A stretch of 64,000 nucleotides of DNA from positions 1,488,001 to 1,552,000 of the forward strand of contig CP114118.1 of the NCBI GenBank assembly GCA_029959195.1, in the 5' to 3' direction. This document shows, piece by piece, positions 10,171-20,673 of the stretch. Under the pieces are notes generated by a model, which saw only the letters and a program-made list of their open reading frames with translations, did no database searches and was not told where the DNA came from. A program made the position numbers and the translations under genes. The stretch is from Dictyophora rubrovolvata. Its lineage: Eukaryota; Basidiomycota; Agaricomycetes; Phallales; Phallaceae. The stretch's first letter is position 1. The number at the start of each line of letters is the position of its first letter.

Positions 10171-11009
10171 ATGCCATATGCCCCTTCTTTGTCTGCCGCT
10201 ACTGTTAAGATCGCTCGAAAAGATGTAGTCCACGAGAGTTACAGTTCTCTGTCTATTCTTCAAGGAGAGGACTATTCACACTCCGTTCAGTGCTTGAACG
10301 CAATTATAGTTGACTCCCTTGGCGATTTTAATACGCTGTGCGAGCCGAAGCAACTTGAAACCAGTGCTGACATCGAGATTATAACCACTCCAAGATCGCA
10401 CGAACCTGAATCCTCCGGTATGTTTCTTTCAAAGAAATATATAGTGATACGGCATAGTAGTCATAATGTTACGCGTACATATCTTAGGGTTTCGGTTGTT
10501 CTCGTGGTCCACAGCGGCACAGCCCATCGAGTTAACTCGTCTTTATCAACCGAATCCGTAAGTACACTCGTCAGAAATATTCAAAAAGAGCCCAATAATT
10601 TCTACCGATTAACAGGACAGCATTTTACGTGTCTTATGAGGATACAGATGATGAGGCAAAACGCCGCGAAGAACGTGCAAAGCAAATCTCAATAGAAGGC
10701 GTCGAGGTTTTGAGGGGTCTTCCATATCCCAACTCTTTCAAACGAAACTATACTCTTGAAAGCATGAAACCTGTTTCACCGTGTAATTTCAAACCACCTA
10801 ACCTAATGGTTGCAAAGAAGGAGGGTCCTGTGACAAGTACAGTTTTTGAAACATCAGTGCTGTTTCCACGAACGAAATGTTGTGCTGTTATTCCTGTCAA
10901 GTCCCTCGAAAACAAATCAAAGAAACATAGAAGGAAGCGAAAACGTGTACATCGACGCAAGATTTTTCCCTATGGCCCGGGAAAGGGGGCTATCAAAGGG
11001 AAACGTTAG
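10171..11009 (+). CDS. Hypothetical protein with a highly basic C-terminus
   Basis: I do not recognise this gene. Three exons read through GT-AG introns (donors after AATCCTCCG and CCGAATCC). Exon 1 begins MPYAPSLSAATVKIARKDVV at the ATG at 10171. An upstream in-frame GTG at 10141 is not used here. The junction of exons 2 and 3 gives a continuous conserved-looking block, RLFSWSTAAQPIELTRLYQP then NPTAFYVSYEDTDDEAKRR. The last exon ends with a strongly basic run, KSKKHRRKRKRVHRRK, which looks like a nuclear or nucleolar localisation signal, and then GPGKGAIKGKR. The protein has about 230 residues. Nuclear RNA or DNA binding would be a guess. Its good frame across two introns argues that it is a real gene. 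Confidence 0.6.
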
Positions 11010-11269
11010 CTGAAATGTAGAAAGGCTGGGGTATGATATTTTCTAACAGAACGAGAAGAGGTCTTATAAGTTATATGTGGCAGTATTTACTAAGGCAGTC
11101 TGACAAAAGGTTGATATTCATATACCAAAATGTTTGATATTCCATATCATAAAAATATATTTACATAAAGATACATATATGGACCATAATTGCGAGGGAT
11201 GTGGTAATATAATATGGTTGTCAATAAATGCTAACGGAAATACGACCATTGTAGGCCTTCCCGGACTTC

Positions 11270-14247
11270 TTACGTGTCGGTCATAGGAACGTCTTCTCCC
11301 TGTTCGGTATTTGGTTGTTCGTCGCTGTTGGCTAAACTTGCTTGCTCTTTCTCTGTTGGAATATTTCTCCTCTCTGCCGTTTCTATTTGCTCTTTCATCA
11401 TTTTCGCCCATGTTTCCTCTCCTCCTGGAATATTTCCTCCAAATGGTGCCGAGTCGGTGACCGTCTGCAGTGCGGCATTTAATAGTTCTAGAGCATGCAT
11501 ATTCAACGGATCTACGGATAGAGCCTAAGAATATTCCATCAGCACCAGTCGTGAATAGTTGGTTCACTCCTAACCTCATGATAGCGAATTATAGCCTGAT
11601 CGGGTTGATCCATTAGGTGATGAACCATACCCAAGCAAGCCAAGGCAACTGAATGCCGGGGATCTATTTCAAGGACTGTAAGATAATGCCGTTTTGCTTC
11701 TGTCAGCCGTCTAGTCAAAATATCAGACTTAAGGAAAGCATGCAAAATACTCGTCGCCTGACCCTGTTTTTCGACAAGCAGACCCCAAGTTCACATAAGT
11801 GGTCGCCCACACAAATTTTGAACTCTGATCTATCTGAGCGAACTCGAGAGCCTGAGTTAATAAGATACAAGCATTCGCATATCTAAAAATAACACATCAT
11901 TAACACACAGAAGCTTCGGCCCCGTTTAAACATACTCTTTACGATGATAGGCCATTACTCCCAATTCATTCATAAGTAGTGGATCGGTATTGCACATTTG
12001 GTAAGCTGCTCCTAGCGCCTCGCCTGCATGATCCCATTGACTCAAACACAGATGTTCCATACCAACATAGAGAAGGGGAAGGTGAGATCTAGACAGCCAA
12101 ATAGTATTGTATTATTATTATTATTATTGTACCTGGTAAAATAATAAGAATGCATACCCTTGGAATAATCTCGCCGACGTTGAATATGCTGTAATAGCAT
12201 GATCATGTTCTCCCTCAATTGCGAAGGCATGCCCGAAAGCAATCCAAGCTGGACTAAATCGAGGATCCATTAGGGATGTCTTGCTAAATTTTTGTCTAAA
12301 ATCGAGTGTGTTCGCTTCAACACAACAATTGTAAACTAACCTGAAATATTTCCGAGCTTCCCCATATTTCCGACTTGTTAAATACCATACAGCTACAGCA
12401 TACCAGCTAATAGCAATTTCTGGCTCCTTTTCAACCAATTCGTGGGCGACCATAAATAGTTTGGATTGGAGATAGGGGAGATGATGCATACAGGCAATAT
12501 GTAGAGGCATCGTTGGAGTATGGACCGACACTAGCTCCAGGATCCTAAAGCTTGTGTTCGCATTATATGAGGGGGAGAAATTGATGATCGCTTACCGTGA
12601 CGTAACAGCATAGCAATCTGCCCAACGATACTGAGAATATAATGTGTCGGCAAATCCGAAGAGCACATCGATATTGTCTCCTAGGCCATAGTCATCTACC
12701 AGCTTCGCACGAGCTAGCGACATCTCCTCAAGGTGTTTGAACTAAAAGGTTGAATTTAGCTTATGTAAATAAGAAAGTTTCACGAGTAACGTGCCTTGCG
12801 CAGTCGAATAGTGTATATTAATTGAATGAATTCTGCATCTTCGGGTGTTTGCTCTGCGTAAGATAATTTCTGAATGAACTCCCATTCTGGAGGTTTATTC
12901 AGCTGAGGAAGACGATTACTCGAGCAGTCAGGGATACCTTCATCTGGTCGCATCAATTCTCCACTGATCAATTGTTCAAATGCATCGTAGCATTTAACGT
13001 CGAGTGACAGTGCTTCAAGGAAGCACTCTTTAGCGCGATCGTTTTTGTTTAGTTTTAGCATCAACAGCCCCCGCAGATGGCACATAGAAGCTTCGATCTG
13101 CTTTTTCATTAAGAACTTTTCTCTATATATGATTAGGGTAGATTGACTGACCTTAATTCCTCCATCACGATTCGGAAATGTAGGACCACTTTTCCCTGGT
13201 AGAGAACGTCAAGCTTGATTCCAGGAAGGAGAAAAGTATACGTACCAGAGTCTTTGAAAGGATTAGATTCTCCCAACATTTCCAATGCATCTGACCATTT
13301 CCCTTGCCGTACCTGAAATAAAATGTTCGAGCGTAGCACTTGGTATACAAAAATCTCTAGTTCTTACCTGACACTGTGCAGCTAAATATCGACAGGCAAT
13401 GCTCATGTCAACAAGTCTACTTGTGTCAACAGAGTATAAATCACCCATGATGCTTTTTAAATGATCTGGGTGGAAATCAAAGAATTGAGAAGTCATAAAC
13501 ATAGGATCATTTATTAACTGAGGCTGAGTGCGGGCATGAGTCTGATTCATCGGCTCCTTCCCCTTTCCTTTTCGCGAGACCTTGGTGGTACCGTTGAGTG
13601 ACATTGGGTCATGTCCGTTGGCGTAGGACTTATTGTTTTGGGGAGGAAAAAAAGGAGAGTCTGATGGTGGATGAAGGGGAAATGGTCGAGTAAGGAGACG
13701 CTCAGCCCTCGAATACTGCTGCATCATAAAGTGGATTTGAGCTAGCCAAAAGGCGTCATCCGGATTGTCTGTGTTGAGGTGATTGAATAGACACGAGATA
13801 ATCTTCTTAAGAGAATGTGGTGGACTTACTCGTCCATGATAATATTTTATCTCCCCAGAAGGCAGCCGTTTCGTAAAGATGCTGCATAAGGGCATCATGT
13901 CGCCATAACCTCATTCTATCAAGCATGGTCCATTCTCCCGACTCCTCTTCACCAATATCTTCATCGTCTCTGGTAACGATCGAAGCATTACGTGACACAG
14001 AGAGTGGATGTCTGCCGGATCTTCTCCCTGTCGCAGCTTCAGCCTTTGTACGGGGAGATGCTTGGAAAACGGAGCCATTTGGGTCTAAAGCAGCTGAGAA
14101 AGCAGATGTACTCGCATTCGGTGTTGAATGTAAGGGCGAATTCGTTTTGACAGAAGCCAGAAGTGAGTTTACCAGCGATTGCGGACCGAATGAGAATGAC
14201 GAGCTGAAAGACGAGCGATGTCGGCTCGAACCTGAAGGCAGATTCAT
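11270..14247 (-). CDS. CDC16: Anaphase-promoting complex subunit Cdc16/APC6 (TPR protein)
   Basis: Cdc16 (Cut9, APC6) is a TPR scaffold subunit of the APC/C ubiquitin ligase, which drives cells out of mitosis. The N-terminal 100 residues are Ser-rich and disordered (SSRHRSSFSSSFSFGPQSLV). They are followed by RLWRHDALMQHLYETAAFWG and DDAFWLAQIHFMMQQYSRAE, the start of the TPR array. Repeats continue through SIACRYLAAQCQVRQGKWSD, EASMCHLRGLLMLKLNKNDR, MHHLPYLQSKLFMVAHELVE, EPEIAISWYAVAVWYLTSRK, SPAWIAFGHAFAIEGEHDHA and HSVALACLGMVHHLMDQPDQ. The tail is acidic, ending VPMTDT at 11270. About ten introns interrupt the gene, one with an (ATT)6 tract at 12111-12128. The promoter is shared with VPS34, and an ACGCGT box lies 93 bp upstream of the ATG. 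The call is firm. Confidence 0.93.
12111..12128. repeat. (ATT)6 microsatellite in a CDC16 intron
   Basis: Six perfect ATT units within an intron of the Cdc16 gene. It shows no coding effect. Confidence 0.85.
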
Positions 14248-15015
14248 AGAGTTATAAGTGGTTTGGCCCGATTTTGATCCTCTGCGAAGAGAGAATTGTT
14301 ACTTCGGCCCTGCTCTGAACCGTGTTGTGCTTTCACGCGACGCGTTAGCTGGGATGTCACATGCATGTCACAATATGACCGAATTCAGCGCCGTTTGCGT
14401 CCACAGCCGCTCCCTCTTTTTCTGATATTAACTTGAACCCAATTCTGAAGGTTGAAAGTCTTCTATGAAAACAGCGATTTCTTTTCTGAACAGGCGATTG
14501 CTTATATGATGTACCAGGAAATATATTATGTCTAGATTCAATGAGTGTGGATTCAAGACCCATGCGAAGTTGCGTCCATTTTGCGAGTTTAAGCTCTCTG
14601 GGCAATTGGTCAAAGAGTCCCCTAAAGAGTCCCCTAAGGAGTTCTGGACGTGATAAAGTGGAAACTTCAAAGACTCTTCAAGGCTATTTCCGAAACTGAC
14701 TGCTTTGTGGCCTTGCCATTAGCAGTGGCGATACAGTTGGATGATGTTCCTGTCTGATGACAACTGAGATTGAGCTAAAATCAGATGTATATAAACTTGA
14801 ATACATATTCTGCAAGACAGAATCTTAATAATCGACATAATGATTCTAGTAGTCACCGTTGATGAACACACAACTTATACGGACGTTACATATGATGACA
14901 AAGTTTACCTTCGTTTTAGGGGTGACTGACACTGCGCCACTCTGAGCGTCACTCGGGCTGTCCCTGGCTCCTACACCCAACTCATTTGCGTCAGAAATAC
15001 TTATTCTAGCTGTTC
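14248..15015. promoter_or_regulatory. Divergent promoter region between CDC16 and VPS34
   Basis: This region of 768 bp separates the CDC16 and VPS34 start codons. It holds an ACGCGT (MCB-type) core at 14340-14345. At 14612-14635 there is a perfect tandem repeat of AAAGAGTCCCCT, giving two CCCCT cores of the kind bound by Msn2/Msn4-type stress regulators in yeasts. Open frames here have no recognisable content. Use of either motif in this fungus is not shown. Confidence 0.5.
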
Positions 15016-18000
15016 ATGGACAAGGATAACCCAAAGGATTTTACTTTTGTGAAACTCAGTGACTTGAAAATTAACCTGACATTTAGGATGTACGTCTTCT
15101 GTCTCTAATTTTTGAAACACCTACTATCGACTTTAGCTCAGAGTTAGAGGGAATAAGGCATTCAAAACGCTTTTCTGAATTGCTTGAGAACCCCGAACTG
15201 CGATTTCATGGCGCTCAATCGTTGTATGTAGTCGTTGTATTTTCCAAATTGAAGTTGTATCCACCTCTCAGCAGAGGACTCTCCGACCTATATGTTACCT
15301 GTCAGTTGTTCGCGGACAACAAGCCCTTGACGATTCCTTACCGTACCTCTTTCAAGTCATTCAAAACATCTTACATGCAAGTCCAAGTCGTTTGTCTATA
15401 CTATTTTTACACTACCAGCTGACTTTCGTTTTGTAGCTGGAACGAGTGGATCGTCCTTCCTATCCGATACTGTGACTTACCCTTAACCTCTCAAATCGCA
15501 TTCACCGTCTGGGATATCGCAGGGCCTCGCAAAACAACTCCAGTAGGTGGTTCGACATTTCACTTATTTGGCAAAAAATGGTACGCCTTCTTTTCACACT
15601 TTATTGATTAACTAACAACTCATCAAATCGTGGTTTGTTTAGCACTCTGCGAAGAGGAAAACATAGGTTACTTCTCTGGAAAGATCAGGAAGCGGATGGT
15701 TCCATAAGTCCTCGGACCCCCAGTAAATTAGGCCTGAAGGATGAAATGGGACGGCTAGAGAAAGTAAGTTGCTCATGAAGTCTCTTTGTGGATTTTGACG
15801 TTTACATAACCACTAGCTAGTGAAGAAACACGAACGAGGGGATTTACCTAAATCGGATTGGCTAGATAAAATGACATTCCGTAGAATGGAGGAGGTTCAC
15901 GCCGTGAGTCGTTGTACCGGGTTGATATGTTTTTCTTTTCTGAGATCTCAACTTGTCGCTAGGCGGAGACAGTTAAATCGGATAATCTGTTCCTTTATGT
16001 AGACCTTCCTAGATTTGATTTTCCAGTTTTTTTTAACGAACCTGTACGTCGCTTTATTTTGCCTTTTTTCTAGTCTTATCTTTTTTTCCTTCAGGAAATG
16101 TCTCTAAACACACTTTCAACAATGAGACCGAACCCTCTCACACAACCGTCCAATCCGTTACCAATAACTTCATCTACTGTGTCTGACTCACATCTTTGGG
16201 TCGTAGTTGATCCGGATGTCGCCAGAGAAAACCCAGTTGAAGATAAAACCCGTCGCCTGGTAAGAAGTCACCGCAGTGGCCCTCTAGATCGTGACTTGAA
16301 GCCAAATGCAAAAATACGAGATGAACTTAATGTGAGTCAATTGCCGGTAACTGCCTTGCGTTATAAAGCTTGAAATCTGTCCAGGACATCCTAAACTATC
16401 CGCCAAGTCAAGTCATGACTACGGAGGAGAAAGACCTTGTTTGGAAGTTTCGCTTTTATCTTACCAGGGATAAAAGGGGCTTGACTAAATTCCTCAAGTC
16501 TGTGGCATGGCGAGATCCTAGCGAAGTCAAGCAGGCCGTTGAAGTTCTGTTGCCCATGTGGACGGATATTGAAACTGATGATGCCTTGGAATTGCTCGGA
16601 CCAGGGACAATAGACTCCCGAGTACGAAACTTTGCCGTCAAGCAACTTAGACGAGCGGATGACGATGTAAGTTTTGATGTTGAATTAATCACTTCCCTGT
16701 ATAAGGTCCTTTACAGGAGCTACTACTTTATCTCCTGCAACTTGTACAAGCCCTCAAGTTTGAAAGCGCGGCAAGTGATCATCGGACCAGTCGTTCAATT
16801 ATAAATGCAATCTCTTATGAAGACAGCGGCCTGGCCGATTTTCTGATTGAGAGGAGCGTTGCAAATACCATTCTTGGGAATCGATTTCATTGGTATCTAA
16901 TGGTAGAAGTTCAAGACAAGGTGATGAGCAAAATGTACGGACGAATTGAATTTCGGTTCATGACTCACCTAGTCGAGGTAAATACCGGCTTGAATCATTT
17001 TTACTCCCTCGGCTGATTGTTGATTGTAGTCCGAAGGCGGTCAAAAGCGTCGGGAATTGCTTCGACGACAGGGAGAACTCTTACAAATGCTATCTCTGAA
17101 AGCAAAGGAACTTCGTGCTTCAAAAGACTCAAGACCGAAAAAGATCGATAAATTACGAGCTTTTTTGTCGGATCCGAAAAACGGCTTAAATTCCATGTCA
17201 CCCTTGCCATTGCCCATCAACGCACGAATAGAGGTAACTGGGATCATTGCTGAGAAATGCTCCGTATTCAAATCCAACCTGTTTCCCATGTTACTTTATT
17301 TTCAATGCACCGACGGCTCAGAGTATCCCGTAATCTTCAAGAATGGTGATGACATGCGACAAGATCAACTAGTAATACAAATGTTCACTCTCATGGAACG
17401 ATTACTGCGCAAGGAAAACCTTGATCTCAAGCTATCTCCCTACGATGTCCTCGCCACCGGTCCTTTAGAGGGCATGGTGCAATTCATACCGAGCAAAACG
17501 ATAGCGTCCATAGTCAGCGAGCATACAACATTGCTGAATTATTTGCGTTCGCAACATCCCGATGAAGGAAGCGTTGGAACATTTGGAGTGGAACCTAGCG
17601 TCATGGACACATATATTCGAAGCTGCGGTACGTTGTCTGCCCCCTATAATTTTTTTTTCGTTTTTCAATGATGTTTTTGTAGCTGGATATTGCGTTGTAA
17701 CGTACCTTTTAGGGGTAGGCGATCGACATCTAGACAATCTTTTACTTGCCCCAGACGGTATATACTTGATCAAATCATTGTCTTCTTCAATATGTGCTGA
17801 TCTTTTCGTTCCAAACAGGGCATTTTTTTCACGGTATGCTATATAAACTACTTATGTTGACTCTATGCTAAGGAAAATTTAGTTGATTTCGGTTACATCC
17901 TTGGTCGTGATCCAAAACCATTTCCTCCGCCAGTGAAAGTATGCAACGAAATGGTCGATGCGATGGGCGGGACCACATCAACACACTATGCAAGATTTAA

Positions 18001-18256
18001 ACATTTTTGTTTTACTGCGTTCACCATTTTACGAAAAAGTGCAAATCTAATCCTTAACTTGGTGACGCTAATGGTTGATGCCGATATCCCCGATATTAAA
18101 CATCGTGATGTTCATGAACAGCTCCAGGATAAGTTCAGGTTGGATCTTACCGAAGAAGAAGCTATCAAACACTTTGAAGCTCTTCTAAACGAAACATCTT
18201 ATATAGCCGTTGTATGGGATCGGATACATGATTTTGCACAATACTGGAGGAGCTAG
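15016..18256 (+). CDS. VPS34: Class III phosphatidylinositol 3-kinase Vps34
   Basis: Vps34 makes PI3P for autophagy and endosome-to-vacuole sorting, in complex with Vps15 and Vps30/Atg6. The ATG at 15016 opens the C2 domain ([54 protein letters not shown]). A basic linker and the helical PIK domain follow ([49 protein letters not shown]). The kinase domain shows [15 protein letters not shown] (ATP-site region), the catalytic loop [12 protein letters not shown] and the activation segment with [18 protein letters not shown]. The C-terminus, [11 protein letters not shown], matches the membrane-active tail of the family. All catalytic motifs are present. It has many short introns and ends 84 bp from the convergent CCT5 gene. 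Confidence 0.96.
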
Positions 18257-18339
18257 ATTGTTGCATGTGCAGCTCGAGCCGTACCGAATCCTTTTATCAT
18301 TGTAAATGAATGCATTTTAATTATGTATCAATGTATCAT

Positions 18340-20568
18340 CTATTCATCAGAAGGCCCAGACGTAATAACATCGTCTAAGAACATATTCAGTGTCTGTATG
18401 ACGATGTAGTCTGCACCAAACTTACCGATTTTTAAAATTGCACGGACGACCTAAAAAAAAATTCAGAGATAGAGATTTTTGAAGTTAAGGTAGAAATGTT
18501 AATGCACTAACCTGTGTTGCCAAAAGGAGTTGTTGCCTTTTTGAAATAAGAGGATCATAGATAAATTGTTTTTTCATGTCTTTTAAAAGGTCACATTAGA
18601 AGTCAAATGTTTGAAATAGCTAATTGACAAACCACTGTTTTGCGTTCCCATGCAATCAACACCCAAACGAGAGTTATTTTCGGTGACGTGTCTACTCTTG
18701 ATCTCGGCCAACGTTTCTATCGGTGGTAAGCCGCTGTTCTCGGCTAAGGCCAAAGGAATAGAATCCAATGCGGAGGCAAATGCACGCATTGCATATTGCT
18801 CAATACTCGGGACCTGTACTCATGTTAGCGAAATTCTACAGGCTTTGTGATTCACTGACGTCATCAGCAGCTTTTCCTACAGCTATGGAGCAGCTTATCT
18901 CGGTAGCACCACCTCCATAAACTACACGATTATCGATCACCATATTGCGTACAACACAGATGGCATCATGTAAAGCACGTTTAGCCTCGTCAATGATCTG
19001 CATATTTGTGAATTTGAAGTGATAGCCACAATTAATTCTTACACACCATTTTGTTACTCCCTCGAACGAAAATAGTTACAGCTCGGGTATTGGCACATTC
19101 TTCAATGACAAGCATTTTATCTCGTGTAGTGCCAAATGAAACCTCTCGAACTATTCCAGCTTTGCCCAATTTTTTCGAAGTTAAATCTTCGAATCGCGGA
19201 ACAATACGTCCTTGCGTCGCGATAGCAATTAACTAGCCAATGCGATTAGCGCGTGAGTAAATCAACTATAATTGCAATGATACCTCAATCTCTGGACCTC
19301 CGACCCACCGAACGGCGGGAAGTTCGTTTTGAAGAAGTAGATGATTAGCTTCATCATCGAAACCCCATTGACAAATTACAAGATTGGCACCCGCGTTTTT
19401 GACCTTCTTAATCATGTCCTCGAATTTTTGCTTTTCGTAATCTCGAAGCTTTTTGTATTCCTCAACACTGGTAATGTCTAATTTGTGCTTTGTTTTTGGC
19501 CTTGGCGGTTCAAATGGACAGGTAAGAATTGCTAAACGAGCGTTTTTGACAGTACGAGGCATTCCTGGATGTGACATATCCTTGTCAATGAGGACTCCTT
19601 TGATCAGTGTCGTATCCTCTAATGACCCCCCGACCTTGCCATCAACTTTGATAAGATCAAACGATACATCACGCCGTTCAAGATCGGCAACGGACATAAC
19701 CGCATCCACGGCAATTTGGGCAAATTGTTGGTGGGCCTTGGAAACACTATAATGAACGCTCGACAAAAAAAGACGAAAACAAGTGACGTGTTTTGACGTA
19801 CATTTTACTTCCTAAACTGGTCATTGCTGTTTTCAAAAGATTCCCGGTATTTTCTTTGGAGAAAGAGACTTTATCGGATATTTTATCCAATTGTTGGACA
19901 GCTATAGAACAAGCGCGGTCAAATCCATCAGCTATACGCATAGGATGTAGACCGCGATCTAAAAGATTTTCGCACTGCTCCAGTAATGCGCCAGCAAGTA
20001 CTGAGGAGGGAATGGGATTAGTAGAGGAACACAACGAAATGGTTTTATATACCGACGACGCCGGTTGTTCCATCACCAACTTCATCATCCTGACTCTTTG
20101 ATAGCTGGACCAAGAGTTTCGCAATAGGATGGTCTACTTCCATCTGACTGAGAATTGTTGCACCGTCATTCGTTACCGTGATATCGCCATCGGGGGAGAT
20201 CAGGATTTTGTCCAAACCTGCTCCATCAAGTTAAACTGAGGCTAATTTGGAGGCAAATTAACAAACGAACCTCTAGGTCCCAGGGAAGTTCGAACAATAT
20301 TCGACACAGTCCTTGCAGCAAGAATATGACCCTAGTGAGAGGATTAAGGTATTGATAATATGATAAATAAAAAGTTGAATTTAACCTTAATGGCTTCTAC
20401 ACCATGGCTGCGTATTTTTTTTGCTTGCTCGCGAAGGATGATAAAAGGCCGACCATACTAAACAAACAAATAAACAAAAACTAAGTAATGCCACACTCTT
20501 ATGACATAAACTGAAAGAAAGAGCACCTCATCAGTAGTATAAACAGCTTCCTGCTGCTCTTGGGCCAT
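18340..20568 (-). CDS. CCT5: Chaperonin TCP-1/CCT subunit epsilon
   Basis: This is one of eight subunits of the cytosolic CCT/TRiC ring that folds actin, tubulin and WD proteins with ATP. The first exon starts [19 protein letters not shown] at 20568. Group II chaperonin motifs follow: [40 protein letters not shown] and [20 protein letters not shown] (ATP hydrolysis Asp and phosphate loop). Later come [20 protein letters not shown] and [18 protein letters not shown]. The tail reads [19 protein letters not shown] when a last intron (GTAAGTTTGG to TTCTTAG) is removed, which matches the usual CCT5 end. Only 105 bp separate its ATG from that of phosphofructokinase, so the two share one promoter region. 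Confidence 0.95.
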
Positions 20569-20673
20569 CGTGTACCTCTGAGCAAATCCTTGGTCTGGGG
20601 GCGCTTACTAAGCCCTTTTGCTGACAAATACATGAAATGAGCGCACTATACCCCGTCATTCCGTACAACTGTC
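20569..20673. promoter_or_regulatory. 105-bp bidirectional promoter, CCT5/PFK1
   Basis: Both start codons point away from this very short gap. It contains no TATA box. Both 5' UTRs and the core promoters must fit here unless upstream elements lie inside the opposite gene. Confidence 0.6.

Noticed and set aside
14357-14670. Two minus-strand open frames between CDC16 and VPS34
   Set aside because: They overlap in different frames, lack splice-consistent extension and lie in a divergent promoter.
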